Below, one piece after another: positions 1 through 10,371 of a stretch of 64,000 bases of DNA. The notes beneath the pieces are model-generated. The model was not told the DNA's origin and ran no database searches. It saw only the letters and a program-made list of their open reading frames with translations. The translations under genes and the position numbers were made by a program. Numbering within the stretch: position 1 is the first letter of the stretch; every line of letters begins with the position of its first letter. Source of the stretch: Riptortus pedestris. Lineage: Eukaryota; Arthropoda; Insecta; Hemiptera; Alydidae. The DNA lies in assembly GCA_019009955.1 (NCBI GenBank), contig CM032232.1, forward strand, positions 138,012,001 through 138,076,000, read 5' to 3'.

Positions 1-375
1 CTTTTTAAATAGATATTTATCATTATCAATTATTATTAACGATAACTATAAAAAAAATAATCATTCTACCTTACCTTTTTGTAAAATAGTCGAAAACAAT
101 TAAAAAAAAACAGGGAATCTTGCGGCGAAGAAGCAATTCTCTCAAGAACCTCTTTCACTGTGCTAGAGTCAAATATGGAATGGTTTGGGAAAGACTGGAG
201 CAATCCCCACCCATTTTACTTTGTCCTATGACCTGACGACAACGTGTCGGGGCCCGCCGCTGGGAACAACTCACAAAACCGACAACGTGTCGTCAGCCGC
301 AGTTAAAGTGTTAATATACGAGTTACGATAAAAATTTCACCAACATGAACTGAAGTCTACAATTTGTAGTTTCCC
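1..375. other. AT-rich flank with a possible piggyBac-like end
   Basis: No gene is seen. The motif ACAACGTGT occurs twice, near 240 and 282. The stretch ends in GCAGTTAAAGTG followed by TTAA at 311-314, which resembles the ends of some insect piggyBac-like elements. No partner end or transposase is visible, so this is only a hint. Confidence 0.25.
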
Positions 376-790
376 ACTATTGTGTTCTATCAGTAGCAGC
401 TCTTTTCATTTTACTATACTCGCCGAAATCCATAAGATGCTTGATGTCTTCAAAATAGGATTTTCTAGGCCTTCCTCTTCCACTATGCCCAAGAGAACCT
501 TACCTTCAAATATATTTGTGATGAAGTCGTTGTGCCTTATGATACGCCCGAGAAGTTTCACTCTCCTTTTTTCCATGGCCTTGATAAGACGTTTGTTCTC
601 ACTTACCTCATTTAGAACTTCCATGTTGGATTTTTATGAGTCCAACTTTTTCTAGTGATTCTGCGCCAGATCCACATTTCCATTGCTTCCAACCTATTGC
701 ATTCCCTTTTGTGGAGAGTCCAACCTTTGCTCCAGTAAAGCAGTACACTCCATACGAAAGACTTACCAAACATTTTTTTGGTATCCATGC
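376..790 (-). pseudogene. RTE-like LINE, C-terminal end of ORF2 (broken)
   Basis: Read on the minus strand in pieces, this stretch gives the C-terminal end common in insect LINE endonuclease-reverse transcriptases. One piece has EAMEMWIWRRITR, a second has RRVKLLGRIIRHNDFITNIF, and a third, in another frame, has GRGRPRKSYFEDIKHLMDF. Frame changes between the three pieces and loss of all upstream RT sequence show a 5'-truncated dead copy. The GRGRPRKS tail fits RTE or related LINEs; the exact clade is my inference. No catalytic residues remain. Confidence 0.6.
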
Positions 791-879
791 TAATTATACT
801 TATTAGTTAAAATGCTTCTTTAACTTTAGAAGGCTTGTTAACCAAGTGCTATTCTTCTACTGCCATTGTGTTCTGTGAT

Positions 880-1010
880 GATACTCCTCTCATAAATAAA
901 ATCCTTAATCCCATCCTGGCTAGAAAAGGTTGGTAATCTTTAGATAACTCGTCCCAATTAGCCTTAGAAGCAAAAAGGAGAAGTTAATAAATAATAATAA
1001 TAATACACTT
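880..1010 (+). repeat. SINE 3' fragment with TAA tail
   Basis: The body motif CCCATCCTGGCTAGAAAAGG, a CCCAATTAGCCTTAG motif and a final AATAATAATAAT tail match the 3' half of the complete SINE at 13341. The tRNA-like head is missing. Confidence 0.65.
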
Positions 1011-1496
1011 ATGTTTATCTTAAAAAACAAAACATATTTATCACTTTGTGGTGAAGTTTTCGAAAATTTATGAATCACTAGCTCAGGTACCCGGCTTCGC
1101 TCGGGAATTCATTTGAGGCTGAATGGTGATGGTATTTTTTGGCAAGGCTTTAGTTTGCACAATATTTTCACCTTTACCCGTCCCACTATTTATGATTAAC
1201 ACCCGTTGTTGGCATTTGTTAATAATAAAATTAATTTTTTATGTAAGTCTTCACTGTCCTCCAAATTGTCATATTTCCCGTCGCCTGTGCATTATGCATA
1301 GATCTCAGTTATTAAGCACAAAATATTGTGGTGAAACGAAATATCACCATTATTAATTTCAGGCCTCCCTTATAATCCCCACTCCTGCCCGTCCCTAGAA
1401 ATGTTAGTATGGCTTATTATAAGGAAAGCGTTAGTGCTAATACACATACCGAATTTTATTTATTTCGGCTGGGTCTTTTGTCCCAAATAAAATTGT

Positions 1497-1745
1497 TCAC
1501 TTCCGCTATAGGTTTTAGCATATATCTCGTTTATAATTCGGTATACTAAAAAAGTGTATATAACAAAATTTACTCTAAATAACAAAATACACTTCCGCTA
1601 TAGGTTTTAGCATATATCTCGTTTATAATTCGGTATACTAAAAAAGTGTATATAACAAAATTTACTCTAAATAACAAAATACACTTCCGCTATAGGTTTT
1701 AGCGTATATCTCGTTTATAATACGGTATACGAAAAAAGTGTGTAA
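1497..1745 (+). repeat. 92-bp tandem repeat in family B
   Basis: The unit starting ACTTCCGCTATAGG repeats about 2.5 times. Copies at 1589 and 1681 are exactly 92 bp apart and almost identical. It is a local expansion of part of the 298-bp unit. Confidence 0.85.
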
Positions 1746-2110
1746 AACAACTGAGGAAAGAAAGAGGGAGTGAGAAAGGTTCTAGATTACAGGAAGGTCT
1801 CCCCACCCGTCCCTGACGCTCCAGGTTAACCAACAGAACATGACTAACGGCTAACTCTATATTCCGCTAACATTACCTTATATTCAGATTCTATTTTCAA
1901 TTCTAATTATGTATGTTTAAATACATTCGTTTTTATGTGAATTAATTGATGTTTTAAACACATTAAAGGATGAAATTACTTACTTCCGATTAATTAATGC
2001 TCCAGTGAAAGACAGAGGAAGGGGGGGGGGAGTAATATACTTTGCTCCTCATGAAACAGCTACTTGTTTTTAAAATGCTTCATACAATTGAAATGTTCTT
2101 GTTTATCGTC

Positions 2111-2900
2111 ATGTTCATATTTGCCGAAAAACCAATAGGAAACGAAATATCGCTATATTTAATTTCTGGCTTCCCTTATAACCCCCACTCCTGCCCGTGC
2201 CTAGAAATATTGATATGGTTTGTTATAATGAAAGCGTTAGTGCTAATACACATACCGAGTTTTATTTATTTCGGTTGGGTCTATTGTCCCAAATAAAATT
2301 GTTCACTTCCGCTATAGATTTTAGCGTATATCTCGTTTATTATTCGGTATACGAAAAAAGTGTATATAACAAATGTTACTCTAAATAACAAAGTAAACAA
2401 CTTTTGTTATGTTCATATTTACCGAAAAACCAATAGGAAACGAAATATCGCTATTTTTAATTTCTGGCTTCTCTTATAACCCCCACTCCTGCCCGTGCCT
2501 AGAAATGTTGGTATGGCTTGTTATAATGAAAGCGTTAGTGCTAATAGAAATACCGAGTTTTACTTTGTTCGGTTGAGTGTTTTGTGCCAAATAAAATTGT
2601 TGACTCCCGCTATAATTTTTAGTGTATAACTCATTTATACTTCGGTATACGACGAAAGTGTATATAACAAAAGTTACTCTAAATAACAAAATAAATAACT
2701 TTTGTTATGTGCATATTTGCCGAAAAACCAATAGGAAACGAAATATCGCTATTTTTAATTTTTGGCCTCCCTTATAACCCCCACTTCTGTTTGTCTTAGA
2801 GAATAATAATATAGCCTAAAGTCTAAGTTGGGCTAGTAGTAATATACATACCAAGTTTCATAAAATTCGGTTCAGTCGTTTATGCGTGAAAAGGTAACAA
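2111..2900 (+). repeat. 298-bp tandem units in family B
   Basis: The motif ATGTTCATATTTGCCGAAAA recurs near 2111, 2409 and 2707, giving units of about 298 bp. The third unit diverges into the element tail. Related units in inverse orientation fill the copy at 40-42.6 kb. Confidence 0.8.
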
Positions 2901-3058
2901 ACAAACAAACAAACAAACAAACAAACAAACAAACAAACATACACGAAAGAAACAAAATGGAGTTTTGGTGTCTATGACATGTGAAACGAAAAGTTATCGT
3001 GAAATTTCGTGAAAAAAATCAATGTACAGACAGAGGTTACAATTTTATATATATATAG

Positions 3059-3326
3059 ATATCACCCATTAATTTGTGACAAATAACAAAGTCTGCCAAT
3101 AAATGGTAAATTCGAGTTATACATTTAGAAGGTTAATTGGACTGTCATTATTCTTGCTAACAAAGTTAATTCATTAAATCGTTATATTTTGTAAGATATT
3201 TTCATGGATTTTGAGATATTTTTACACCGAATGTACAATTCGAGTTCGCTCTTTTATAATTAGATACAGTGTTATGATGAGTCTAGAAGTGTTGAAGTAC
3301 CTAATGATATAATTAATTTGTTACAG
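3059..3326. other. AT-rich sequence before the candidate exon
   Basis: No repeat or coding signal is recognised. The last bases, TTAATTTGTTACAG, form a plausible branch and acceptor region for the exon that follows. Confidence 0.4.
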
Positions 3327-3424
3327 ATAGATGGCGTTACGTGATAAGACTAAGGATGGCCAACATGTCAGCACTGGACATCCAGCATCCTGGAAGGACT
3401 CTCAACAACTTCATCGAGAAACAG
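3327..3424 (+). CDS. Candidate internal exon of an unidentified host gene
   Basis: A 98-bp block follows TTGTTACAG and is followed by GTTAGA, so both splice sites fit. Two of the three frames have early stops. The third stays open end to end: two bases complete an incoming codon, then 32 codons run exactly to the donor. The peptide includes RWRYVIRLRMANMSALDI and later HPGRTLNNFIEK. Base composition is clearly richer in G+C than the flanks, and the block is not part of any repeat seen here. I do not recognise the protein. A chance open frame of this size is possible, but splice sites, phase and composition agree. Confidence 0.45.
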
Positions 3425-4210
3425 GTTAGATTCAAATATATCAAATAAATAATTATTAGGAAAAATTGGAATCCTCCAGTCCAGATGAAAAAAAAAACTG
3501 CAGATTATAAATCTTGGCTTAACATTTAAAAATACTATTTGAAGAGTATTATTGGCTATTATATTTTTTTGGTGTCTGAAATATTAAGCGAATATTCGTA
3601 ATTCCTTTTATTGTCTTCAGTAAACTCCCACTTTTATCATCGGATTTATAATTAGATGTAGAAAATAAATGGTGAGATTAGATAACTAGTGTGTCATTCA
3701 GTGCTTGAAAAAAATATTCGAGTTCTTAAAAAACCATCCCCCCCCCCCATCTCCTACTTCTTCTCCAGTACAAAAAAAGACCAGTGGACGCTGCGACAAT
3801 CTGAAGCCATTTTAATTACATTATCCACTTGCTCTAGTTCCAGTAGATTTTCTTCCGTTTTATTTATCACCACAGAAACTCGATAATCTTTCTCCTAGAA
3901 CATATATCCTTTCTCCTAGAACATATATCGAAGAGGTCGTCGTTAAAATAACGCCAATAGGCATTCGATGTAGATTTAAACCCGCTAACATATTATCAGG
4001 ACTTGCCAATAACCAACAAACATTTTTTGGCAATAGTGCTATTCTTTTAAATAACAAATTTCTCTCGAGACATAGAAAAACGACTGCAAACAATTCTGCT
4101 CCTATGAATCCTACATATGCAAACATCGAGCAGGGTGATATGGTCAAAATCTTAAAACGTCTGTAGGGTCTAAGACCGCTGATGCGGAATTTATCCTCTA
4201 AGTGACAGAC
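3425..4210. other. Unrecognised sequence after the candidate exon
   Basis: No known element is seen. A 20-bp direct repeat, TTTCTCCTAGAACATATATC, lies at about 3889 and 3910. A stop-free stretch on the plus strand at about 3920-4165 could be coding debris, but its product is not recognised. Confidence 0.35.
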
Positions 4211-4335
4211 TTTTAGCAGATTTCCCTTAAGGGAAACCAGCTATTGAGGTTGTATTCATGACTCATTTTCGAAGTTTTTCTTCAAATGTCCATCGATCCT
4301 ACCTAGTATACGACGAAAATGAGGTCCGTTCGAAA

Positions 4336-4391
<56 letters not shown>

Positions 4392-4815
4392 CTGTTACCG
4401 CTCTAGCGGTCGCAATTTTTGTTTGATCGTTACCAAACTCGATATTTAGTCGTTTAATGTAAAGAGAAAGATCAAGTTCGTTAACGGGTGAAATCCGACC
4501 AGTGGGAGGGGGGGTTTAGAGGGGAGGATTTTCGAAAATTCGAAATATCTCCGTTACTGTACATCGGATTGAAAAATGTACAGAATCAATCTTATTGCAA
4601 ATTAAATTTACTATAAATATTGTTATATACATTTATTCTTATCTTGAATATTAACCTAGATATTTGCATTTTTATTAAATCCGGGCGGCTAACGGACGAA
4701 GTGACAATGCTAGTTTGGCCGTTTCCTTAACTGCTCGGCTCTCGTGAAATTTCTCTATTGTAAAACCACGTGGGAAATCTGCTTAGTTTACGCAGCCCCT
4801 GCGTGACAGACTTTT
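4211..4815 (-). mobile_element. HINE-like element, near full length
   Basis: It runs from TTTTAGCAGATTTCCC with the 3' hairpin to GCGTGACAGACTTTT. It contains a (TA)n tract at 4338-4388, the CGCTCTAGCGGTCGC motif and the GGGAAATCTGCTTAG sub-terminal repeat. The bases GTGACAGAC just before it look like the 5' end of another copy sharing the same TTTT. Confidence 0.85.
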
Positions 4816-5513
4816 ATTTTATTGAAGTAGGTGTTCAATCCAAGCTTTGAGGTTTTTTTAGCAGCTATTGATGCCTAATTTTTACTTCGGTGCCTTCAAA
4901 AGTGTTACTTCTTTTACAAACTTACAGTTCTGCGATAAGCTTAATTTTTACAGAAATGAGGATTCGGCGTCATAATAGATGACCTAAAAAATTGGCAACG
5001 GGAGGAACTATTCCCCTTCCAATAAACAATCCTGTTTTTTGTAAATAGAAATTTAACTTCTACAAATCAAAAAAAAATTAGAAATTCTAGCTAAGGGAAT
5101 AATGTCAATATAAGTTGAATTATTCACTGTTTTTTACACCTTTCAAACTCAGAGTGCACTTTCATTAATCGAAGGGGGTAAATAGCCTATTCCATTCAAA
5201 ATTGTTGTTTCGTTAGGTATTACTTTTTCCCGTTTTAATGGACCGCCATATCTTATAATAAAATGGTAAATTTATAATCTGTCGAGATAGAGAATATGTC
5301 TGGTAGGAGTTTGCTTTGCTAAAAGCTAGCTTGTTTAATGGTAATTCGTTTTGTAAACCGAGATGGCCTTTCTGTAATCCAGTTATGGTCTGAAATACGA
5401 ACATGTCCTCTCGGCCAAAGAGACACATTTTACATTACACTCTCAGTCCCTTCACCCTTGACATTCAACTCTTAACTTATAGCTCCAGGGGAAATTAGGT
5501 ACAAATTTTGCAT
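4816..5513. other. Intergenic or intronic sequence, nothing recognised
   Basis: AT-rich sequence without repeat-family boundaries or convincing frames. The short open frame at 5213-5428 shows no recognisable motif. Confidence 0.35.
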
Positions 5514-5600
5514 GATTTAGCAGATTTCCCCTAAAGGAAATTACCTATCGAAGTACTCATAATACGATATTTTGAGTATGAGTACCTTTCAAAATACATA
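5514..5600 (-). mobile_element. HINE-like 3'-end fragment
   Basis: Only the terminal hairpin region, TTTAGCAGATTTCCCC, and about 70 bp of diverged block remain. Confidence 0.55.
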
Positions 5601-5643
5601 ACCGATCAAAGACGATATTTTTTGTACCTTTTATGTAAAAATA

Positions 5644-6140
5644 AAAGTCCGTCACGAAGGGGCTGCGTAAACTAAGCAGATTTCCCACGTGACGTTTTCC
5701 AGTAGATAAATCTGCCCAATAACACCTGTAGTAGTAAGGTATCTCTAAACCTATTCAAGAGGGACGAATAGTTATGGAAACGGCCGCCAGAGCTCTCGGC
5801 AGAAATTCCCGAACATAGCCGACTCCTGCCGACGACACACAGAATACAAATGCAAATATCTCGGTTAATATTCAAGATAGAGAATAAATGTATAGAACAA
5901 TATTCATAGTAAATTTTATTTGCAATAAGATTAATTCTATACAATTTTTCGATCCGACGCATTTTAACGGAGATATTGTGAAATTTCAAAAATCCCCCCT
6001 CTAAACCCCTCCTCCCACTGGTCCGATTTCAGCTATTAACGAACTTGATCTTCCTTTTTACATAAAACGATAAAATTCCGAGTTTGGTAACGATCAAACA
6101 AAAATTGCGACCGCTAGAGCGTTAACAGACATATATATAT
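5644..6140 (+). mobile_element. HINE-like element, 3' truncated in the TA tract
   Basis: It has the 5' end, the sub-terminal repeat, a module with ACACCTGTAGTAGTAAG also found in the copy at 26979, and the conserved block up to the TA tract. It then stops at the first 30 bp of the MITE that lies complete in the next copy. Confidence 0.8.
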
Positions 6141-6170
6141 CGCTGGTCGGGAAGAAGACTGTCACATTTC
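6141..6170 (+). mobile_element. MITE end fragment between two HINEs
   Basis: CGCTGGTCGGGAAGAAGACT followed by GTCACATTTC repeats the terminal 30 bp of the MITE at 6671-7372. The next HINE starts directly after it. Confidence 0.75.
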
Positions 6171-6173
6171 AAA

Positions 6174-6610
6174 AAAGTCCGTCACGCAGGGGCTGCGTAA
6201 ACTAAGCAGATTTCCCACGTGAAGTAATACAATAGAGAAATCTCCACACAAGAACCCAACACTTACGGCAAAGGGCCGAACTAGGTTTTGGCGGGAAACT
6301 CAAAAATCCGTTATCGGCCCAAATTTAATAAAAATGCAAATATCTCGGTTAATATTCAAGATAGGGAATAAATGTATAGAACAATATTTATAGTAAATTT
6401 AATTTGCAATAAGATTGATTCTATACAATTTTTCAATCCGACGCATAATAACGGAGATATTGTGAAATTTCAAAAATCCCCCCTCTAAACCCCCCCCCCA
6501 CTGGTCCGATTTCAGCCATTAACGAACTTGATCTTCCTTTTTACATAAAACGATTAAATTCCGAGTTTGGTAACGATCAAACAAAAATTGCGACCGCTAG
6601 AGCGTTAACA

Positions 6611-6651
<41 letters not shown>

Positions 6652-7520
6652 TATAATATATAGTATATATCACTGGTCGGGAAGAAGACTGTCACATATC
6701 AAAAAAAGTGAGATTTTTGGATTAGTACCTAAATTAGCTCTGAATGAATTGTTGTTACTCAAGGCAAGACTGTTACATCTCTGTTTATTGTAAATTCCGC
6801 TAGAGAGCTCTTCACTCAATAGTCACAAGTATGATTAGCAAGGGAAGGTAATGCAACAGTGTCACATTTCAGTTTGAGTCAGTTAGTTGTTGAGTGAACA
6901 TCTACTTTGTCTTTTTCAAAACTGTCATAACTTGAAATATCACACTGTGTGTTCCAGTGGTGTTAATTCCTTATTGTGCAATAGAGTTTTATCTTTTATA
7001 TGTGACACTCTCCTTTTTAAGGTAAAAACTGTTAAATATATTTGCTTATTAATGATAGTGTGATATTTCAAAATACAACCTTCTTGTATTATAAATCTGT
7101 AAGTAAATGCTCATTTTTTTATAAATAAATGCAAAGAATTCGGGACAATACCGTCATATCTCTAAATTTTTAAATTTTGGTGGCATCTCAAAGATAATAA
7201 ATCAGGAAATATATCATTGGATGATAGAACTAGACATAAAGATACTATTTACAAAGTCATTAAAAATTTCTTTTAGAAGAAATTCAATAAGACATTTTAA
7301 AATAAATCTTTGAGGGCTTCTCTTGAAAAATCAGGGGTTTTCGAGATGTGACAGTCTTCTTCCCGACCAGCGATATATATATATATATATATATAATTTT
7401 GAACGGACCTCATTTTCGTCATCTCCGGGGTAGGAACGATGGGCATTTGAGGAATTTTTCGAAACTCGCGTCATGAGTACGACCTCAATAGCTGATTTCC
7501 CCTAAGGGATATCTGCTAAA
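6174..7520 (+). mobile_element. HINE-like element split by a MITE
   Basis: A complete copy runs from AAAGTCCGTCACGCAGG to the 3' hairpin and ATCTGCTAAA. The TA tract at 6612-6670 is interrupted by a 702-bp MITE and resumes at 7373. Without the MITE the copy is about 645 bp. Confidence 0.85.
6671..7372. mobile_element. 702-bp MITE with about 27-bp inverted repeats
   Basis: The left end CACTGGTCGGGAAGAAGACT and the inverted right end CGCTGGTCGGGAAGAAGACT continue as GTCACAT on both sides, with one mismatch in about 27 bp. It sits in a TA tract, so a TA target duplication (Tc1/mariner type) is possible but cannot be proven. No transposase is inside. Superfamily is unassigned. Confidence 0.75.
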
Positions 7521-7522
7521 AA

Positions 7523-8084
7523 CCTAGCTGTACTCTGCTGTGTTAGAGGGAAACTGGAGGGGAAGTGGATGCGTCTTAGAAGGAAAATCGAAATTTCAAT
7601 ATATCTCCTTTATTGTGTGTTGGACCGAAGACAGTTGTAGAACAAATTATGAAGATATTGATGTTCTGCGATTGTTGCCCAATGCATTTTTCGTATTTAC
7701 CTGTTTTTGTTGTGGTACCTATAGGCTGCACGTACTAATGGGATCGTTCAAGGGAATAAGAGGGTCGCAACGACATGCACTCCGTTGCCTTCGCCACCAA
7801 AGAATCCCGACAATAAAGGTATCATGAGGGAAATTCCATTCAAAACAGTAATAGCATTAGTGGAGAAAATTCTACTAAGTCTTAGAATGTTAGATAGCCA
7901 TCTCTCTGTAGCCTGCATAAGCCGACTAATGATAGACTATTAGCCAGTATTAGTATGCAGGCTACAACTATATTCTACCCTCGAGCCTTGCCTCACTTAT
8001 AAGATATAATTTTGACAATGGGGCTCGTATTTACTTAAAAAGAGAAAATATATCGCGAGAAGAGATATCAATTTTGTGACATAC
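7523..8084. other. Unique sequence with a hairpin
   Basis: The open frame at 7540-7827 has no recognised motif. GTAGCCTGCATA at 7908 pairs perfectly with TATGCAGGCTAC at about 7954, forming a 58-bp hairpin. A diverged inverse copy of the same neighbourhood lies at about 31650-31715. Confidence 0.4.
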
Positions 8085-8131
8085 ATGGGGAAACCACTTA
8101 GTTTAAGCAGCTCCTGCGTGAAAGATTTTTT
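8085..8131 (-). mobile_element. HINE-like 5'-end fragment
   Basis: GGGAAACCACTTAGTTTAAGCAG followed by CTCCTGCGTGAAAGA is the outer 45 bp of a minus-strand copy. It lies directly beside the 3' end of the next minus copy, a head-to-tail junction over a T run. Confidence 0.6.
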
Positions 8132-9469
8132 TTTTTTTTTTTTTTTCAGATTTCCCTTAAGGAAAATCAGCTATTGAGGCCGTTCTCATGACGCAATTTT
8201 CGAAAAATTCCTTCACATTTCCACTGATCCTACACAAGAGATGACGAAAATGATGTCCGTTCAAATTTATATATAAGTATATGTCTATTAACGCTCTAGC
8301 TGTCGTAATTTTTGTTTTATCGTTACCAAACTTGATGTTTAATCGATTTAAGTAAAAAAAAAAGATCAAGTTCGTTAATGGCTGAAATCGGACAAGTGAC
8401 AAGGGGGGGTTTAGTGGGTGGAAAAATATCCGTTACTATACTCCAGATCGAAATATTAAACAAAACCAATCTTACTGAAAATTTAATGTCCTATAAATGT
8501 TCTATACATATTTTCTGTATCATCAATATTAACCCAGATATTAAGATTTTATAGTTTTCGGCATTTTGTAGACCCCCACTTCTACTCATGTAATATTAAT
8601 AATAAGCTGTTGGGTCATTCCATCTCACATCATCCAGGTCATGTCACCCATGGTCTCAGATTTTAATGAAATTTTTTTAACAACACTTTTTACCTTCCTT
8701 ATGAAGAATATTAAATTTTACTTTGATATCTCCAGTAGTTTTTAGTAAAGCTAGTGCTGTCATTTATAATAAATCAGAAAAGTGTTTAAATTAATCACTC
8801 AAATGTTAGTAATCCAAGAACAAATGACCGGGGGACTGGGGGTAGGATCGAAAGAACGTATTCGTATATCCCTCGCAAAGAAGAATTCAATGAATATTTG
8901 TTATTTAACTTTGGAGTGAAATGGTTCATGATGTAACAGGGTCATTCCATTTCAAATCATCCAGCAAAATTTAAAAATGTCACCCATGGTCTCAGATTTT
9001 AATGAAAAATTTTTTAACAACACTTTTTACCTTCCTTATGAAGAATGTTAAATTTTACTTTGATATCTCCAGTAGTTTTTGTGGGGAAAAAAATGCTGAA
9101 ATATTGAGAAAGTTTGTGTAACTGACATTTCAAAGGTTACTTATTTGCCACACATTGTATTAGAAAAAAAAATCATAACTTTAGTTATTTTCAACATATT
9201 AAGATAATATTTTCACTAAAGTGTTCACAAAAGCATGGAGATACAGGAAAAAATAATTTGATGATCAAATTAAAATATAAGCCCCCTCATTAAGGCATCA
9301 CTAAATGGTAATATATTTAAAGTTTTATATTACATTTAAGATAATCAAGTTTTTCATATAATAATTTGTCATTTAATAGAGATTTCATTTTTTAATCTTA
9401 AATGTGCATTCTTCCCTATTTATCCATTCTGTAAATAAATATTAGATTTTAATTAAACCAAAGAAAATT

Positions 9470-9725
9470 TAAATATAAAAGAATAATTCTCACTGAAGTC
9501 AAGAAGAGCTACTGCACTGTCAGGTTTTAGATCACTTTTTAAATCCTTCAGGTATTTGGCTTGCGATTTTGTAATAAATACATGAGGCAAAAGTATTTCC
9601 AGGCTTTTCGTCAGAGTCATTAAATATTCTTCAAAACTTACAGTGAACTGAACTAGTTGTGTCCTGTCAGTTGAAATCCAAGAACTGTAAGTAACCTCAT
9701 CAGTAGGATCCCATTCTTCAAATTT
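9470..9725 (-). pseudogene. Transposase-like fragment (central part)
   Basis: Minus-strand reading gives an open stretch with EEWDPTDEVTYSSWISTDR, then HVFITKSQAKYLKDL, then VALLDFSENYSF. The motif of F(I)xKSQAKYLK followed by a D-x-x-ENYSF box is one I associate with a widespread, poorly named insect transposase-like family. The Asp before SENYSF could be catalytic. The frame ends soon after, so the rest of the catalytic core is missing. It lies inside the GGGTCATTCCA element. Confidence 0.5.
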
Positions 9726-10164
9726 TGCAAAAGCAGATTAAAAAATGACTCCTTTTTTCCCCATGGAATATCTTAATGAATATAAAATTAAAGGGATTTA
9801 GATTTACTAAAAAATGGAAAGTAAACATTTTCATTATTATAATTTAATGTCATGCATTAAAAATGTTATATATCATGTATTAATTTACATAGTTTTATCA
9901 AATTTCAAACTGCACTGCGCTATATAAATAAATTACCTATCGTCTAAGTTATCAATAATTTTCATGTGACGACCAAATAATAATAAAAAAAGATTAATAG
10001 AAATTCAAATTTAAAGCTTTAAAAGAACATGTAGCTTAACAAATAATTATTTAAATTGCAATTTGATAATTCCATAATCATTTGTGCATGTAATAACATT
10101 TTCTGAAAAAATAAATAAATAATTTTTTTTGTGTCCAAAAAATATATAAGCGCTCAAAAAACCA

Positions 10165-10371
10165 CTATTCTTCTTTTAAAAATTTATTTTTAAATTCCAA
10201 ATTGTGCACTCTACCAGAGGCTTTTGTTGTTGGTGCAGCGACACAAGCTATTACATTACATATGGGAATAAAACAAATATCTTCCTTCGAAGACCAGTAA
10301 AAAGATGGTGCAGGACCATGTGGGTGTAAGAATTTAACTTTAATGTCACCTTCATCTTCATGTTTCGACAA
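10165..10371 (-). pseudogene. Transposase-like C-terminal fragment
   Basis: 68 codons on the minus strand, including GDIKVKFLHPHGPAPSFYW and EDICFIPICNVI, ending in a stop. The pattern of VKF-H-GP-F-W followed by DxCxxP is typical of the C-terminal tail of the same insect transposase-like family as the fragment at 9470. On the minus strand the tail comes before the central fragment, so the order is reversed relative to an intact protein. Confidence 0.45.

Larger units (their letters stand above)
1079..3058 (+). mobile_element. Family B element, unassigned, about 2 kb
   Basis: It starts CTAGCTCAGGTACCCGGC with a small CCCG...CGGG hairpin. It ends with a (CAAA)n tract at 2897-2938, a conserved stretch containing CAGACAGAGGTTACAAT, and a TA run. 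The same start and end occur in inverse order at 39974-42916, and short forms lie at 13868 and 44526, so the boundaries are supported by copies. It has no long coding frame. The interior holds 92-bp and 298-bp tandem units. A tail of this type is seen in non-LTR-derived repeats of insects, but I cannot place it in a class. Confidence 0.6.

Noticed and set aside
245..314. Definite piggyBac element
   Set aside because: Only one possible end next to TTAA. No second end and no transposase.
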